DNA from: CAG-390 sp964579135
GTDB taxonomy: Bacteria; Bacillota; Clostridia; Oscillospirales; CAG-272
Reading direction: 5' to 3'
Assembly: GCA_964579135.1 (NCBI GenBank)
Contig: CAZOFD010000029.1
Coordinates: 1-20,791, forward strand
Length of the DNA stretch: 20,791 nucleotides
Shown: one piece after another, positions 14,406 to 20,791 of the stretch
Layout of the letters: each line of letters opens with the position of its first letter
How positions within the stretch are numbered: the stretch's first letter is position 1
The notes under the pieces: model-generated
Seen by the model: the letters and a program-made list of their open reading frames with translations, nothing else
Databases searched by the model: none
Told to the model about the DNA's origin: nothing
Made by a program: the position numbers and the translations under genes

Positions 14406-15314
14406 ATGAAAAAGGTTATATCGGCGCTTTTGGCGGCGGCTACGTTGCTCGTTTGCGCGGCTCTTATGGCGTCTTGCGCAAAGACCGAAACCGAGGGCGT
14501 TAAAGTTATCGATATAAAACTCACCGATGAGGAATATGCGTTTGCCGTGCAAAAGGGCAATGCCGAAATGCTCGCAAAACTCAATGCGTTTATGAAAGAG
14601 ATACGCGACAACGGTAAGTTCGACGAGATACTCAACAAATATTTCGGCGACGGAACTCCCTCGCCCGTAACTTCCGCTTCGGAGATGAAGACCGACGGCA
14701 GCCAGCTCATCGTTGCGACCAACGCCGCTTTCGAGCCTTTCGAATACAAAAAGGGCGAGAATTATTACGGTATAGATATGGAGATAATGGCTTTGTTCGC
14801 AGAGGAACTCGGGCTTGAGCTTTATATCAACAATATGAACTTCGACGCGGTTTGCCTTGCGGTTTCCGCAGCGGGCGGCGAGTACGTTGACGAGAACGGC
14901 GTAACTCAGAGCGTAAAGGGCGGCGTTTGCGATATCGCGGCTGCGGGTCTTACGGTATCCCCCTCGCGTAAGGAGATCCTTGATTTTTCGGATTCCTACT
15001 ATAACGCGTCGCAGGTGCTGATAGTCAAGGAGAGCGATACGACTTTTGACAACTGCAAGACCGCCGAGGACGTTGAGGCTATCCTTAAAACGTTCGATTC
15101 TTCCGTAAAAGTCGGAGTTCAAAACGGTACGACCGGCGCCGCGTACGGCAAGGGCGACGCAGACCTCGGCTTTGCCGGATTTGCGTACGACACGCTCGGC
15201 TACGAAACCGGTGCGCTTGCCGTTCAGAATATTATAAACGGCAACGTTAAATACGTCGTTATCGACGCGGGACCCGCCAAGGCGATCGTTAAGAATATCA
15301 ACGCCGCCAACTGA
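14406..15314 (+). CDS. Lipoprotein solute receptor of polar amino-acid ABC importer, apparently circularly permuted
   Basis: Extracytoplasmic receptor (SBP_bac_3, type II periplasmic fold) expected to deliver an amino acid to the permease encoded next. The 302 residues begin with a lipoprotein signal: MKK, a hydrophobic stretch, and lipobox LMASC with Cys24 as the anchor. Residues 33-82 (VIDIKLTDEEYAFAVQKGN to NKYFGDG) match what is normally the C-terminal end of this family. The usual domain start, LIVATNAAFEPFEYKKGENYYGIDMEI, follows from residue 101. GLTVSPSRKEILDFSDSYYN and VGVQNGTTGA are typical later motifs. The chain ends at KYVVIDAGPAKAIVKNINAAN, where ordinary members continue into the segment found here at the N-terminus. 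A linker of about 19 residues (155-173) is also inserted in the first lobe. Ligand identity cannot be read from sequence. Confidence 0.93.
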   Translation: MKKVISALLAAATLLVCAALMASCAKTETEGVKVIDIKLTDEEYAFAVQKGNAEMLAKLNAFMKEIRDNGKFDEILNKYFGDGTPSPVTSASEMKTDGSQLIVATNAAFEPFEYKKGENYYGIDMEIMALFAEELGLELYINNMNFDAVCLAVSAAGGEYVDENGVTQSVKGGVCDIAAAGLTVSPSRKEILDFSDSYYNASQVLIVKESDTTFDNCKTAEDVEAILKTFDSSVKVGVQNGTTGAAYGKGDADLGFAGFAYDTLGYETGALAVQNIINGNVKYVVIDAGPAKAIVKNINAAN

Positions 15315-15327
15315 CGCTATCCCACAT

Positions 15328-15361
15328 AAAGCAAACGGGGAAATCCTCCCCGTTTGCTTTT
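15328..15361 (+). terminator. Strong hairpin terminator between receptor and permease genes
   Basis: AAAGCAAACGGGG (15328-15340) pairs perfectly with CCCCGTTTGCTTT (15348-15360), loop of seven, with T-rich 3' arm and one more T. It probably lets receptor message exceed permease/ATPase message, with read-through supplying the latter. Confidence 0.85.
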
Positions 15362-15425
15362 GCGTAAATTTTCAATGCCGTCGCGCGTTGCCGTGCGGTA
15401 TCAGATCAAAGGGTATGGACTTAAA

Positions 15426-16226
15426 ATGCTGAAATTTTTGAAAAAGCACTGGATAGATATATTGGTGATAGCGGCGCTTGTTGCCCTTGTCGTCTTTCTT
15501 TGTGCCGACATCGCGGAAAAATTTAATTTTTCGAAAAAATGGGACATATTTTACGACGATTTTATAACCAACAACGGATACAAAAATCTGCTTAAGGGTA
15601 TAAAAAATACGTTTCGCATATCTATCGAGGGTATCGTCATAGGCTCTGTTATAGGTACGGTGATAGCGATAATCAAAGTCATCCCCCCCTACAAAAGGCT
15701 CACGAGATACGCTCAAAAAGCCTGCGCACTTTACGTTGCTCTCTTCAGAGGCACGCCGATAGTCGTGCAGCTTCTTGTCGGATATTATCTTATATTCCCG
15801 CTCGTCGGGATATCTATGTCGCCGCTCGATTCGTGCGTTATGATCTTCGGGCTTAACAGCGGCGCCTATATTTCGGAGATTATGCGTGGCGGTATAAATT
15901 CCGTCGACCCCGGTCAGCTCGAGGCGGCGAGGGCGCTCGGTATGCCTTTCTCCGTTTCTATGGTCAAGATAGTCGTTCCGCAGGCGGTAAAAAATATTTT
16001 GCCGACGATGGGTAACGAGCTTATCGCGCTTATAAAGGAAACGGCGATCGTCGGATACGTCGGAGCTATGGACATAACCAAGTTCTTTCAGGATCAGGGC
16101 TCGAATTCTTACGAGTATATGATACCGTATTTGATGATGGCGTTGCTTTATATAGTTATAGTGGCGTTTATCGCTATGCTGATAAAACTCACGGAAAGGA
16201 GGCTGGCTAAAAATGAAAGACACTGA
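15426..16226 (+). CDS. Amino-acid ABC importer permease (HisM/GlnP type)
   Basis: Membrane subunit of the polar amino-acid importer. From the ATG at 15426 it has 266 residues. A hydrophobic helix at about 10-28 precedes the conserved core. LFRGTPIVVQLLVGYY (107-121) is typical of the HisMQ/GlnP group, and EAARALGMPFSVSMVKIVVPQA (167-188) is the EAA loop that docks the ATPase. Further helices lie around 68-86, 113-140, 196-214 and 234-254. The frame is open upstream to 15354, but that region is inside the preceding terminator. The chosen start has a modest GGA six bases before it; an internal ATG at 15375 lacks a site. It overlaps the ATPase gene by 14 bases. No separate promoter is seen, so expression probably depends on read-through. 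Confidence 0.93.
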   Translation: MLKFLKKHWIDILVIAALVALVVFLCADIAEKFNFSKKWDIFYDDFITNNGYKNLLKGIKNTFRISIEGIVIGSVIGTVIAIIKVIPPYKRLTRYAQKACALYVALFRGTPIVVQLLVGYYLIFPLVGISMSPLDSCVMIFGLNSGAYISEIMRGGINSVDPGQLEAARALGMPFSVSMVKIVVPQAVKNILPTMGNELIALIKETAIVGYVGAMDITKFFQDQGSNSYEYMIPYLMMALLYIVIVAFIAMLIKLTERRLAKNERH

Positions 16227-17052
16227 CGCTTTGATAGAAATTAAGGGCTTGACCAAAAAATACGGCGACCTGCTCGTTCTCGACAACGTCGACGCAACGA
16301 TAAAAAACGGCGAAAAAGTCGCGATAATAGGTCCCTCGGGGAGCGGAAAGTCAACGTTTTTGCGTTGCCTCAACTGCCTTGAGGATCCGACTGCGGGCTC
16401 CGTATATTTCGAAGGGGCGGATCTTGCGGATATGCGCGTAAATATAAATACGCACCGCGAGCATATCGGTATGGTTTTCCAACAGTTTAATCTTTTCAAT
16501 CACAAAACGGTTCTGCAAAATATTATGATGGCGCCGGTATACGTCGCCGCAAGGCAACTTCGCCGCGACCGAGCGTATAATTTCGGGGTGCGGTTCGTCA
16601 ACGTTTTCAAAAAAGACAAAAAGCCCTTGCGCGAGTTGACGACGAAAAAAAAGATAAAAGCGGAGGCAAAAGCACGTGCCGAGGAGCTTTTGCGCGCCAT
16701 AGGTCTTGAGGATAAAACGGATAAGTATCCCTCCACGCTTTCGGGCGGACAAAAACAGCGAGTTGCCATCGCGCGTGCTTTGGCAATGAATCCGAAAGTG
16801 ATACTTTTCGACGAGCCGACCTCCGCGCTCGACCCCGAAATGGTCGGCGAGGTGCTCGAACTTATGCGCAAACTTGCCGACGACGGGATGACTATGGTCG
16901 TCGTAACTCACGAGATGAGTTTCGCACGCGAAGTGGCGGACAGGGTGTTCTTTATGTGTGACGGAATAATAGCCGAGCAGGGAACTCCGCAGGAGATCTT
17001 CGAAGCGCCGAAAAATCCGCGTACCCGTCAGTTCTTGGAAAGCATACTTTAA
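16213..17052 (+). CDS. Amino-acid ABC importer ATPase with basic insertion
   Basis: Cytoplasmic ATPase that powers the importer. Motifs in order: Walker A GPSGSGKST (40-48), Q-loop MVFQQFN (88-93), signature LSGGQKQR (176-183), Walker B VILFDE (196-201), D-loop SALD, and H-loop VTHEMSFA (His233). The nearest family (GlnQ/HisP) is usually about 240 residues; this protein has 279. The excess lies between the Q-loop and the signature, about residues 111-150, and is rich in Arg and Lys (AARQLRRDRAYNFGVRF and FKKDKKPLRELTTKKKIKAE). An AAAGGAGG site ends ten bases before the ATG. The start overlaps the permease stop by 14 bases, so the two are translationally coupled. The insertion's role is unknown. 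Confidence 0.95.
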   Translation: MKDTDALIEIKGLTKKYGDLLVLDNVDATIKNGEKVAIIGPSGSGKSTFLRCLNCLEDPTAGSVYFEGADLADMRVNINTHREHIGMVFQQFNLFNHKTVLQNIMMAPVYVAARQLRRDRAYNFGVRFVNVFKKDKKPLRELTTKKKIKAEAKARAEELLRAIGLEDKTDKYPSTLSGGQKQRVAIARALAMNPKVILFDEPTSALDPEMVGEVLELMRKLADDGMTMVVVTHEMSFAREVADRVFFMCDGIIAEQGTPQEIFEAPKNPRTRQFLESIL

Positions 17053-17068
17053 CAAGCGTTGCGTCCCT

Positions 17069-17109
17069 ACTTTCGGCTTTTCTCGCGCCTGCGAGGCGAT
17101 GCCGAAAGT
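17069..17109 (+). repeat. Inverted repeat before the AI-2E family gene
   Basis: ACTTTCGGC (17069-17077) pairs with GCCGAAAGT (17101-17109), enclosing CTCGC/GCGAG around GCCT. No T-run follows, so it is not a standard terminator. It lies in the 84-base gap between the importer ATPase and the next gene and could affect message processing or stability. Confidence 0.5.
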
Positions 17110-17136
17110 GTGCGGCGCCTGCGAAAGGGGAAAGCA

Positions 17137-18291
17137 GTGAGAGCAACTTGGAAAAATTGTTTTCGCATCGGAATCTCGGTTTTTATCGTTTTTTTGTGCA
17201 TATATTATTGGCCAGCCGCGGCAGGCGCTTGCGTTAAGATCGCGCATACGCTGTCGCCGCTTTTTGTCGGTTTTGCGACGGCATACGTTTTAAACGTTAT
17301 TATGTCTGCGTATGAAAAGATATATTTTCCGCGTTTTGCCGACAAGCGCTGGGTCGCAAGAACGCGTCGCCCGATATGCATAGTCGCCTCGGTCTTGACT
17401 CTTGTGGCGATAGTAGCGGCTGTCGTGGCGATTGTCGCGCCCGAACTTGTCGATTGCGTTGAGTTGCTCGTTTCTTCCGTGCCGTCCGTAATGTCGAAGA
17501 TCGGCTCGTCGGAGTGGGTACAAAGGATATTTTCGGACGATCTTATACAAAAGCTCGAATCGTTCGATTGGATGAGCTATATCCAAAAGTTCGTAGACCT
17601 TTTGACAAGTACGCTCGGCGGCGCGATCGGCGTTGTTATATCGGCTGTCGGATCGGTCTTTTCCGCGGTGGCGACGGGCTTTGTCGGACTTATATTTTCC
17701 GTTTATATGCTCTCGGGTAAAGAAAAATTGATCAGTCAATGCCAAAGAACGGCGAGAGCCTTTCTTCCGCGCGGATTTATCGCAAAGCTTGCCTACATGC
17801 TCTCGGTGCTTAACGATTGCTTTAAAAAATATATCGTCGGGCAGGTAACGGAGGCGCTTATCCTCGGCACACTGTGCACGCTCGGTATGGCGATATTTCG
17901 TTTTCCGTTTGCCGCTATGATAGGGACGCTCGTCGGCTTTACTGCTCTTATTCCGATAGCGGGCGCATATATCGGCGCTATAGTGGGTGCGCTGATGATA
18001 CTGACCGTTTCCCCCTTAAAGGCTTTGCTTTTTATCGTTTTTATATTGGTTCTTCAGCAACTCGAGGGTAATTTGATCTACCCTCGCGTCGTCGGGAATT
18101 CGATAGGTATGCCCGGTATATGGGTACTTGCCGCCGTTACGGTGGGCGGTGGGATCGCGGGTATCCTCGGTATGATAGTCGGCGTTCCGTTGGCGGCTGC
18201 CGCATATCGTATAATAGGCGAAAACGTGCGCAAAAAGGAACGAGCCGACTGCGACGGGCAGGGCGGCGAGCAGAGTGGCACTTCGCTTTAA
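17137..18291 (+). CDS. AI-2E family transporter (PerM/YdiK-like membrane protein)
   Basis: Polytopic inner-membrane protein of the AI-2E transporter family (PF01594), whose members are proposed exporters of diverse small molecules or ions; despite the name, few handle autoinducer-2. The GTG at 17137 is chosen because AAAGGGG lies six bases upstream. The longer frame starts with TTG at 17059 inside a hairpin region. The protein then has 384 residues. Hydrophobic segments fall near the N-terminus (GISVFIVFLCIYYW), then VLTLVAIVAAVVAIVAP, GAIGVVISAVGSVF, a run through ALILGTLCTLGMAIF, TALIPIAGAYIGAIVGALMI, LLFIVFILVLQQLEGNLIYPRVVG and GIAGILGMIVGVPLAAA. The LEGN..YPRVVG block is the family signature. 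The C-terminus is polar. Substrate is unknown. Confidence 0.92.
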   Translation: MRATWKNCFRIGISVFIVFLCIYYWPAAAGACVKIAHTLSPLFVGFATAYVLNVIMSAYEKIYFPRFADKRWVARTRRPICIVASVLTLVAIVAAVVAIVAPELVDCVELLVSSVPSVMSKIGSSEWVQRIFSDDLIQKLESFDWMSYIQKFVDLLTSTLGGAIGVVISAVGSVFSAVATGFVGLIFSVYMLSGKEKLISQCQRTARAFLPRGFIAKLAYMLSVLNDCFKKYIVGQVTEALILGTLCTLGMAIFRFPFAAMIGTLVGFTALIPIAGAYIGAIVGALMILTVSPLKALLFIVFILVLQQLEGNLIYPRVVGNSIGMPGIWVLAAVTVGGGIAGILGMIVGVPLAAAAYRIIGENVRKKERADCDGQGGEQSGTSL

Positions 18292-18303
18292 ATTATTAAT
18301 ATT

Positions 18304-18345
18304 GCCTCGGTGCGACATCGTTTTGCGTTGCACCGAGGCGTTTTT
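18304..18345 (+). terminator. Terminator between convergent AI-2E and cysteine desulfurase genes
   Basis: GCCTCGGTGC (18304-18313) pairs perfectly with GCACCGAGGC (18330-18339), followed by GTTTTT. It ends the plus-strand operon 12 bases after the stop. On the minus strand it follows the cysteine desulfurase stop by 14 bases and is trailed by AT-rich sequence, so it may serve both directions. Confidence 0.88.
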
Positions 18346-18353
18346 GTGCCGTT

Positions 18354-19511
18354 TCAGAGGCGGCGAGCCGCTATATCCTCTACGGCGGCGACGAGGCAGT
18401 CGACGTCGCGCGCTGTCGTAAATGCGGAAAACGAGGCGCGCACGGTGCCGCCGCTTGTTGTGGCGAGGGCTTTGTGCGCCCACGGCGCACAGTGAAACCC
18501 GCCGCGAACGCATATCCCGCGTTTGTCGAGCTCACGCGCGACGGTCTCGGAGGGGATGTCACCGACGTTAAACGATATTACGCTGCCGCTTGGCTTTGGC
18601 AGAACGAGCGATACTTTCGGAATACGAAAAAGTGCATTGCGGCAACGCTCGAAAAGCCGTTTTTCGTGATTTTCGATATTGTCGACGCCGATGTCGGTAA
18701 CGGTTTTGATGCCTGCGATAAGCGACGCTACGGCGGGCAAGGGGAGCGTCCCGGCCTCGTAACGATCGGGCAGTTCGCGCGGCATATCCGAATCGAAAGA
18801 AGCGCTACCCGAGCCGCCGTATGCCATAGGGCGCGGCAAAACGCCGTCGGCGAGGATCAGTGCGCCGCTGCCCTGTATGCCGAAGAGTCCTTTGTGCGAC
18901 GGAACGATAAGCGCGGAGATGCCGTCTCTTTGCACGTTTATATCGAAATGCCCCGCCCCCTGCGCACCGTCTACGATAAAAAGCAATCCGTGCTTGCGGC
19001 AGTATTTGCCGACAACTTCGAGTGGCAAGCGAAGCGAACAAGTGTTAGGCGCGGCTGTCATTATAACGGCGCGTGTGTTTTTGCGCAGGGCTCTGTCAAG
19101 CTCGCGCGTAATACGCTCGGGGTCCGAGCCGAGGGGGGAAAAGCAATGCAGAGTTTTTATCTTCGTATATTCGATTTCGCCGTCGCGCACCGATTTGTCA
19201 AGCGGTCTGCGAACGGAATTGTGCTCGAGGTCGCCGACTATTGCGTGAGTTCCGCGCGTGAGAAGTCCCATAATGGCGGTGTTCAGCCCGTATGTCGCGT
19301 TCGGGACGAAAATAACGTTCTCCGGCGACGGTGCCGAAAAAAGGTTTGCCATTGCCGCACGACATTCGTATATTTTGTCTGCTGCCGCCATAGATAGGCG
19401 GTGCCCGCCTCTGCCGGCGTTGCCGCCGTAATCTTTTATGCAACGAAGCACTTCTTCTGCCACGTTTTCGGGCTTCGGGTAGGTCGTTGCGGCGTTGTCA
19501 AGATAGATCAT
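18354..19511 (-). CDS. Cysteine desulfurase, class V aminotransferase family
   Basis: PLP enzyme expected to remove sulfur (or selenium) from cysteine (or selenocysteine) as a protein persulfide, giving alanine. The 385 residues fit the family. Features in order: YLDNAATTYPKP at the N-terminus, GDLEHNSV with His97 stacking on the cofactor, VDGAQGAGH with Asp181 and Gln184, SHKGLFGIQG with the PLP lysine Lys207, the RYEAGT loop, and RGGFHCAPWAHK with the sulfur-accepting Cys341. The pattern resembles the stand-alone SufS/CsdA-like group rather than IscS. Its ATG overlaps the stop of the upstream DUF3343-like gene by four bases (ATGA), so the two are coupled. No Suf or Isc scaffold genes are in view, so the acceptor is open; tRNA thiolation, cluster assembly or selenium use are all possible. 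Confidence 0.93.
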   Translation of the reverse strand: MIYLDNAATTYPKPENVAEEVLRCIKDYGGNAGRGGHRLSMAAADKIYECRAAMANLFSAPSPENVIFVPNATYGLNTAIMGLLTRGTHAIVGDLEHNSVRRPLDKSVRDGEIEYTKIKTLHCFSPLGSDPERITRELDRALRKNTRAVIMTAAPNTCSLRLPLEVVGKYCRKHGLLFIVDGAQGAGHFDINVQRDGISALIVPSHKGLFGIQGSGALILADGVLPRPMAYGGSGSASFDSDMPRELPDRYEAGTLPLPAVASLIAGIKTVTDIGVDNIENHEKRLFERCRNALFRIPKVSLVLPKPSGSVISFNVGDIPSETVARELDKRGICVRGGFHCAPWAHKALATTSGGTVRASFSAFTTARDVDCLVAAVEDIAARRL

Positions 19512-19723
19512 TCTTCGATATATTCCCGAGCGCGTATCCCCGCGCTTTTTAGTATGCTCTCAACGTCGTTTTTGCGCGCCCGGGGAAAAGAAACGCCCCA
19601 AGCGCAGCCGCGACCGTCTGACTGCGACACCTTTACGGTTTCGGCAAACACAGCCGCTGCCGCAATGGCGCGCTGCGCGTTTTTGGCTTGCGTAAGCGTT
19701 TGAAAAACTGCGGTATATTTCAT
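19508..19723 (-). CDS. DUF3343-like small protein (putative Se/S carrier)
   Basis: A 71-residue protein starting at the ATG whose complement is 19721-19723, with AGGTG six to seven bases upstream. MKYTAVFQTLTQAKNAQRAIAA begins like DUF3343 (PF11823, putative Se/S carrier-like) proteins. The middle GRGCAWGVSF resembles their conserved cysteine-glycine turn (usually S-CG-ALRF), and VESILKSAGIRAREYIEE is the typical C-terminal helix and strand. The single cysteine is a candidate carrier site. The frame is open upstream to 19936, but that part is a low-complexity Arg/Gln-rich translation unlike the family. Its gene overlaps the cysteine desulfurase start by four bases, which supports a joint sulfur or selenium transfer role. 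Function is inferred from family name and context, not proven. Confidence 0.8.
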   Translation of the reverse strand: MKYTAVFQTLTQAKNAQRAIAAAAVFAETVKVSQSDGRGCAWGVSFPRARKNDVESILKSAGIRAREYIEE

Positions 19724-19754
19724 TTCGGTCACCTGTTTCGGGAGGCTCTCGGCT

Positions 19755-19961
19755 TCATAGTTGCCGCGTCGGGCGCATTTCGTCCGTGCCATACGGCGCT
19801 GTCCCCGGCGTCGTGGATTCGCGGTTGGTTGCCGCGCTCTTCTTCTGGCGGCACTCTGCGATCTCTGCCGCTCCCCCTGCTGTGCTCTCTGCCGCGCTCT
19901 CTGCCGTTTCTCCTGCCGCCCTACCGTTCCCGCCACCGCCGAAGCCGCCGTCCATCCCCAT
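19755..19961 (-). CDS. Doubtful small hypothetical protein, Gly/Ala/Glu-rich
   Basis: An open frame of 68 codons begins MGMDGGFGGGGNGRAAG and continues with an imperfect repeat (AESAAEST, AAEIAE) before a polar tail. It ends 31 bases before the DUF3343-like start. No family is recognised. There is no clear ribosome site before the first ATG. All three minus-strand frames are open here because of composition, so coding is uncertain. It may instead be a repetitive leader of the downstream pair. Confidence 0.25.
   Translation of the reverse strand: MGMDGGFGGGGNGRAAGETAESAAESTAGGAAEIAECRQKKSAATNRESTTPGTAPYGTDEMRPTRQL
19861..19906. repeat. Short tandem-like CTCTCTGCCG repeats
   Basis: Plus-strand units ATCTCTGCCG (19861-19870), CTCTCTGCCG (19885-19894) and CTCTCTGCCG (19897-19906) lie in a pyrimidine-rich tract extending roughly 19835-19920. 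It is a low-complexity region upstream of the DUF3343-like gene. Confidence 0.55.
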
Positions 19962-19974
19962 TACAGTATATGTC

Positions 19975-20548
19975 GAAATAAATGGAGGGTGATATTAGAA
20001 AAATATTATGTTGTATAGAGTGCTTTTGTAAAATAAGATTGTGATTTTAAATTCTTAAATTTCAAGTTTTAATATTTTTATGAATCAAGCGATTTGGGCT
20101 ATATTTTTAATTGATGCTTAGACAAAATTGCATTATTGTAATGTTTAAAATTTATATGGATATTTTTGATTCGAGTGGTGTGGAAACTTTGATTGCACAT
20201 TCTCACATAAATAGTCGTAATAGGGCTATGTGTACTTATAAAATTGTCTGTCGGAGAAAAGATGTGTAATTTATAAATACTTGTGTTAATTAGGATGTCG
20301 GTTTGAGTATCTTTTTTATTTTGTTGTGCCTATATAAATTAATTTGTCTATGTTATTAGTTGTTTTGAAATTTTATAGAAGCGTGTGTACAAAGGTTTAT
20401 TATTAGTTTTGAATTGGCGATTTGAAAAAACATTTTAACGAAAAAAAGTTTTTATTATTAATTTGAGTTTGGGGAGAATAAACACAAATTTTCTAATGGA
20501 TTATCATTTTTTATTGTGGCGCAAATTTATGGGAGTGAAAGTATAAAG
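19975..20548. other. AT-rich stretch without recognisable genes
   Basis: Base composition drops abruptly near 19975, to roughly a quarter to a third GC by eye, against clearly higher GC in the genes to the left. Stops are frequent in all frames. The longest frame I traced is 42 codons (20141-20269, plus) with no ribosome site. No tRNA, rRNA, transposase remnant, CRISPR or clear promoter is visible. It could be a decayed region, an island edge, or a long regulatory gap before an unseen gene. Confidence 0.7.
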
Positions 20549-20587
20549 AAAAATGCAGCACTGACTTCCCGTCTGTGCTGCATTTTT
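20549..20587. terminator. Orphan bidirectional terminator in the AT-rich region
   Basis: AAAAATGCAGCAC (20549-20561) pairs with GTGCTGCATTTTT (20575-20587). After a T-T mismatch, GAC (20563-20565) pairs with GTC (20571-20573) around TTCCC. T-runs exist on both strands. No recognised gene abuts it on either side within the window. Confidence 0.85.
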
Positions 20588-20618
20588 CCTTAGTATCCTA
20601 CCTTTTGATTGTCTTTCC

Positions 20619-20687
20619 TTTACATTTGTAATTTGCAAGACGCAGAGCGACTGCGTTTATCTATTGTTGCTGTGTGTGAAATGTAAA
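20619..20687. repeat. Long inverted repeat with inner hairpin
   Basis: TTTACATTT (20619-20627) is the exact reverse complement of AAATGTAAA (20679-20687). Inside, ACGCAG (20640-20645) pairs with CTGCGT (20651-20656) around AGCGA. The element sits in AT-rich gene-free DNA 30 bases beyond the orphan terminator. The rest of the tail to 20791 shows no gene. Confidence 0.45.
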
Positions 20688-20791
20688 TATTTGGTCATAA
20701 TGCATTTATCTTTTGTTACAGTGCAATAAAAACGCAATACGCACTTTTTAAAATCACATTTTTACGAAGCGGCGGCGTTTTTTGTGTTATA

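Noticed and set aside
14398..14409. Three-codon upstream frame (ATG ATA AAA TGA) overlapping the receptor start
   Set aside because: GGAGG is only two bases from this ATG, too close for initiation, but well spaced for the receptor ATG at 14406.
17059..17136. TTG-initiated extension of the AI-2E protein
   Set aside because: It overlaps an inverted repeat and has no ribosome site, while GTG at 17137 has AAAGGGG at proper spacing.
19508..19936. 142-residue version of the DUF3343-like protein
   Set aside because: The first 71 residues are low-complexity Arg/Gln-rich; an AGGTG site at good spacing precedes the internal ATG at 19723, giving the family length.
20141..20269. 42-codon plus-strand frame in the AT-rich tail (MFKIYMDIFDSSGVETL...)
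   Set aside because: No ribosome site, no family resemblance, and such a length can occur by chance.
19975..20791. Replication origin in the AT-rich tail
   Set aside because: No cluster of DnaA boxes close to TTATCCACA was found; only one poor match (TGTGGAAAC near 20180) and no dnaA, dnaN or parB genes in view.

Overview
The window looks like chromosomal DNA of an anaerobic Gram-positive bacterium of the Bacillota (Clostridia-like, possibly an uncultured gut lineage). The evidence is a T-box leader on an aminoacyl-tRNA synthetase gene, near-perfect TTGACA-N17-TATAAT promoters, GGAG-type ribosome sites, an NfnAB electron-bifurcating transhydrogenase, a lipoprotein-anchored solute receptor, and short intergenic gaps with strong Rho-independent terminators. 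Coding DNA is moderately GC-rich. The last ~815 bases are strongly AT-rich and hold no convincing gene. Genus cannot be named from sequence alone.

Layout. 1-1403 (minus) is the N-terminal part of valS, running off the left edge. It is preceded by a complete T-box leader and its own promoter, and a nested dyad separates it from the divergent gdhA promoter. gdhA (1994-3328) is followed by a terminator and then by nfnA-nfnB (3529-5779), which overlap by 8 bases. NfnAB can make NADPH, the cofactor expected for this GdhA, so the block reads as a nitrogen/redox module. After a terminator, a consensus promoter drives an ACT-domain protein, a PFL/DUF711 protein, an Amidohydro_2-type hydrolase and a divergent GpsA-like dehydrogenase (5945-9406). 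uvrB and uvrA follow (9468-14298), one base apart.

14406-17052 encodes a polar amino-acid type ABC importer: lipoprotein receptor, permease and ATPase. The receptor appears circularly permuted: the segment that normally ends SBP_bac_3 proteins lies between the signal peptide and the normal start of the domain. The ATPase carries an extra basic insertion of about 40 residues. An AI-2E family membrane protein follows (17137-18291). A shared terminator separates it from a convergent minus-strand pair: a DUF3343-like small protein and a class V cysteine desulfurase (19723 down to 18354), a likely sulfur or selenium handling pair. Upstream of that pair is a repetitive stretch with one doubtful small ORF. 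The AT-rich tail has an orphan bidirectional terminator and an inverted repeat.

Most noteworthy are the permuted receptor with its insertion-bearing ATPase, the ACT/DUF711/amidohydrolase/GpsA-like cluster, structured leaders before gdhA and nfnA, and the gene-empty AT-rich end.
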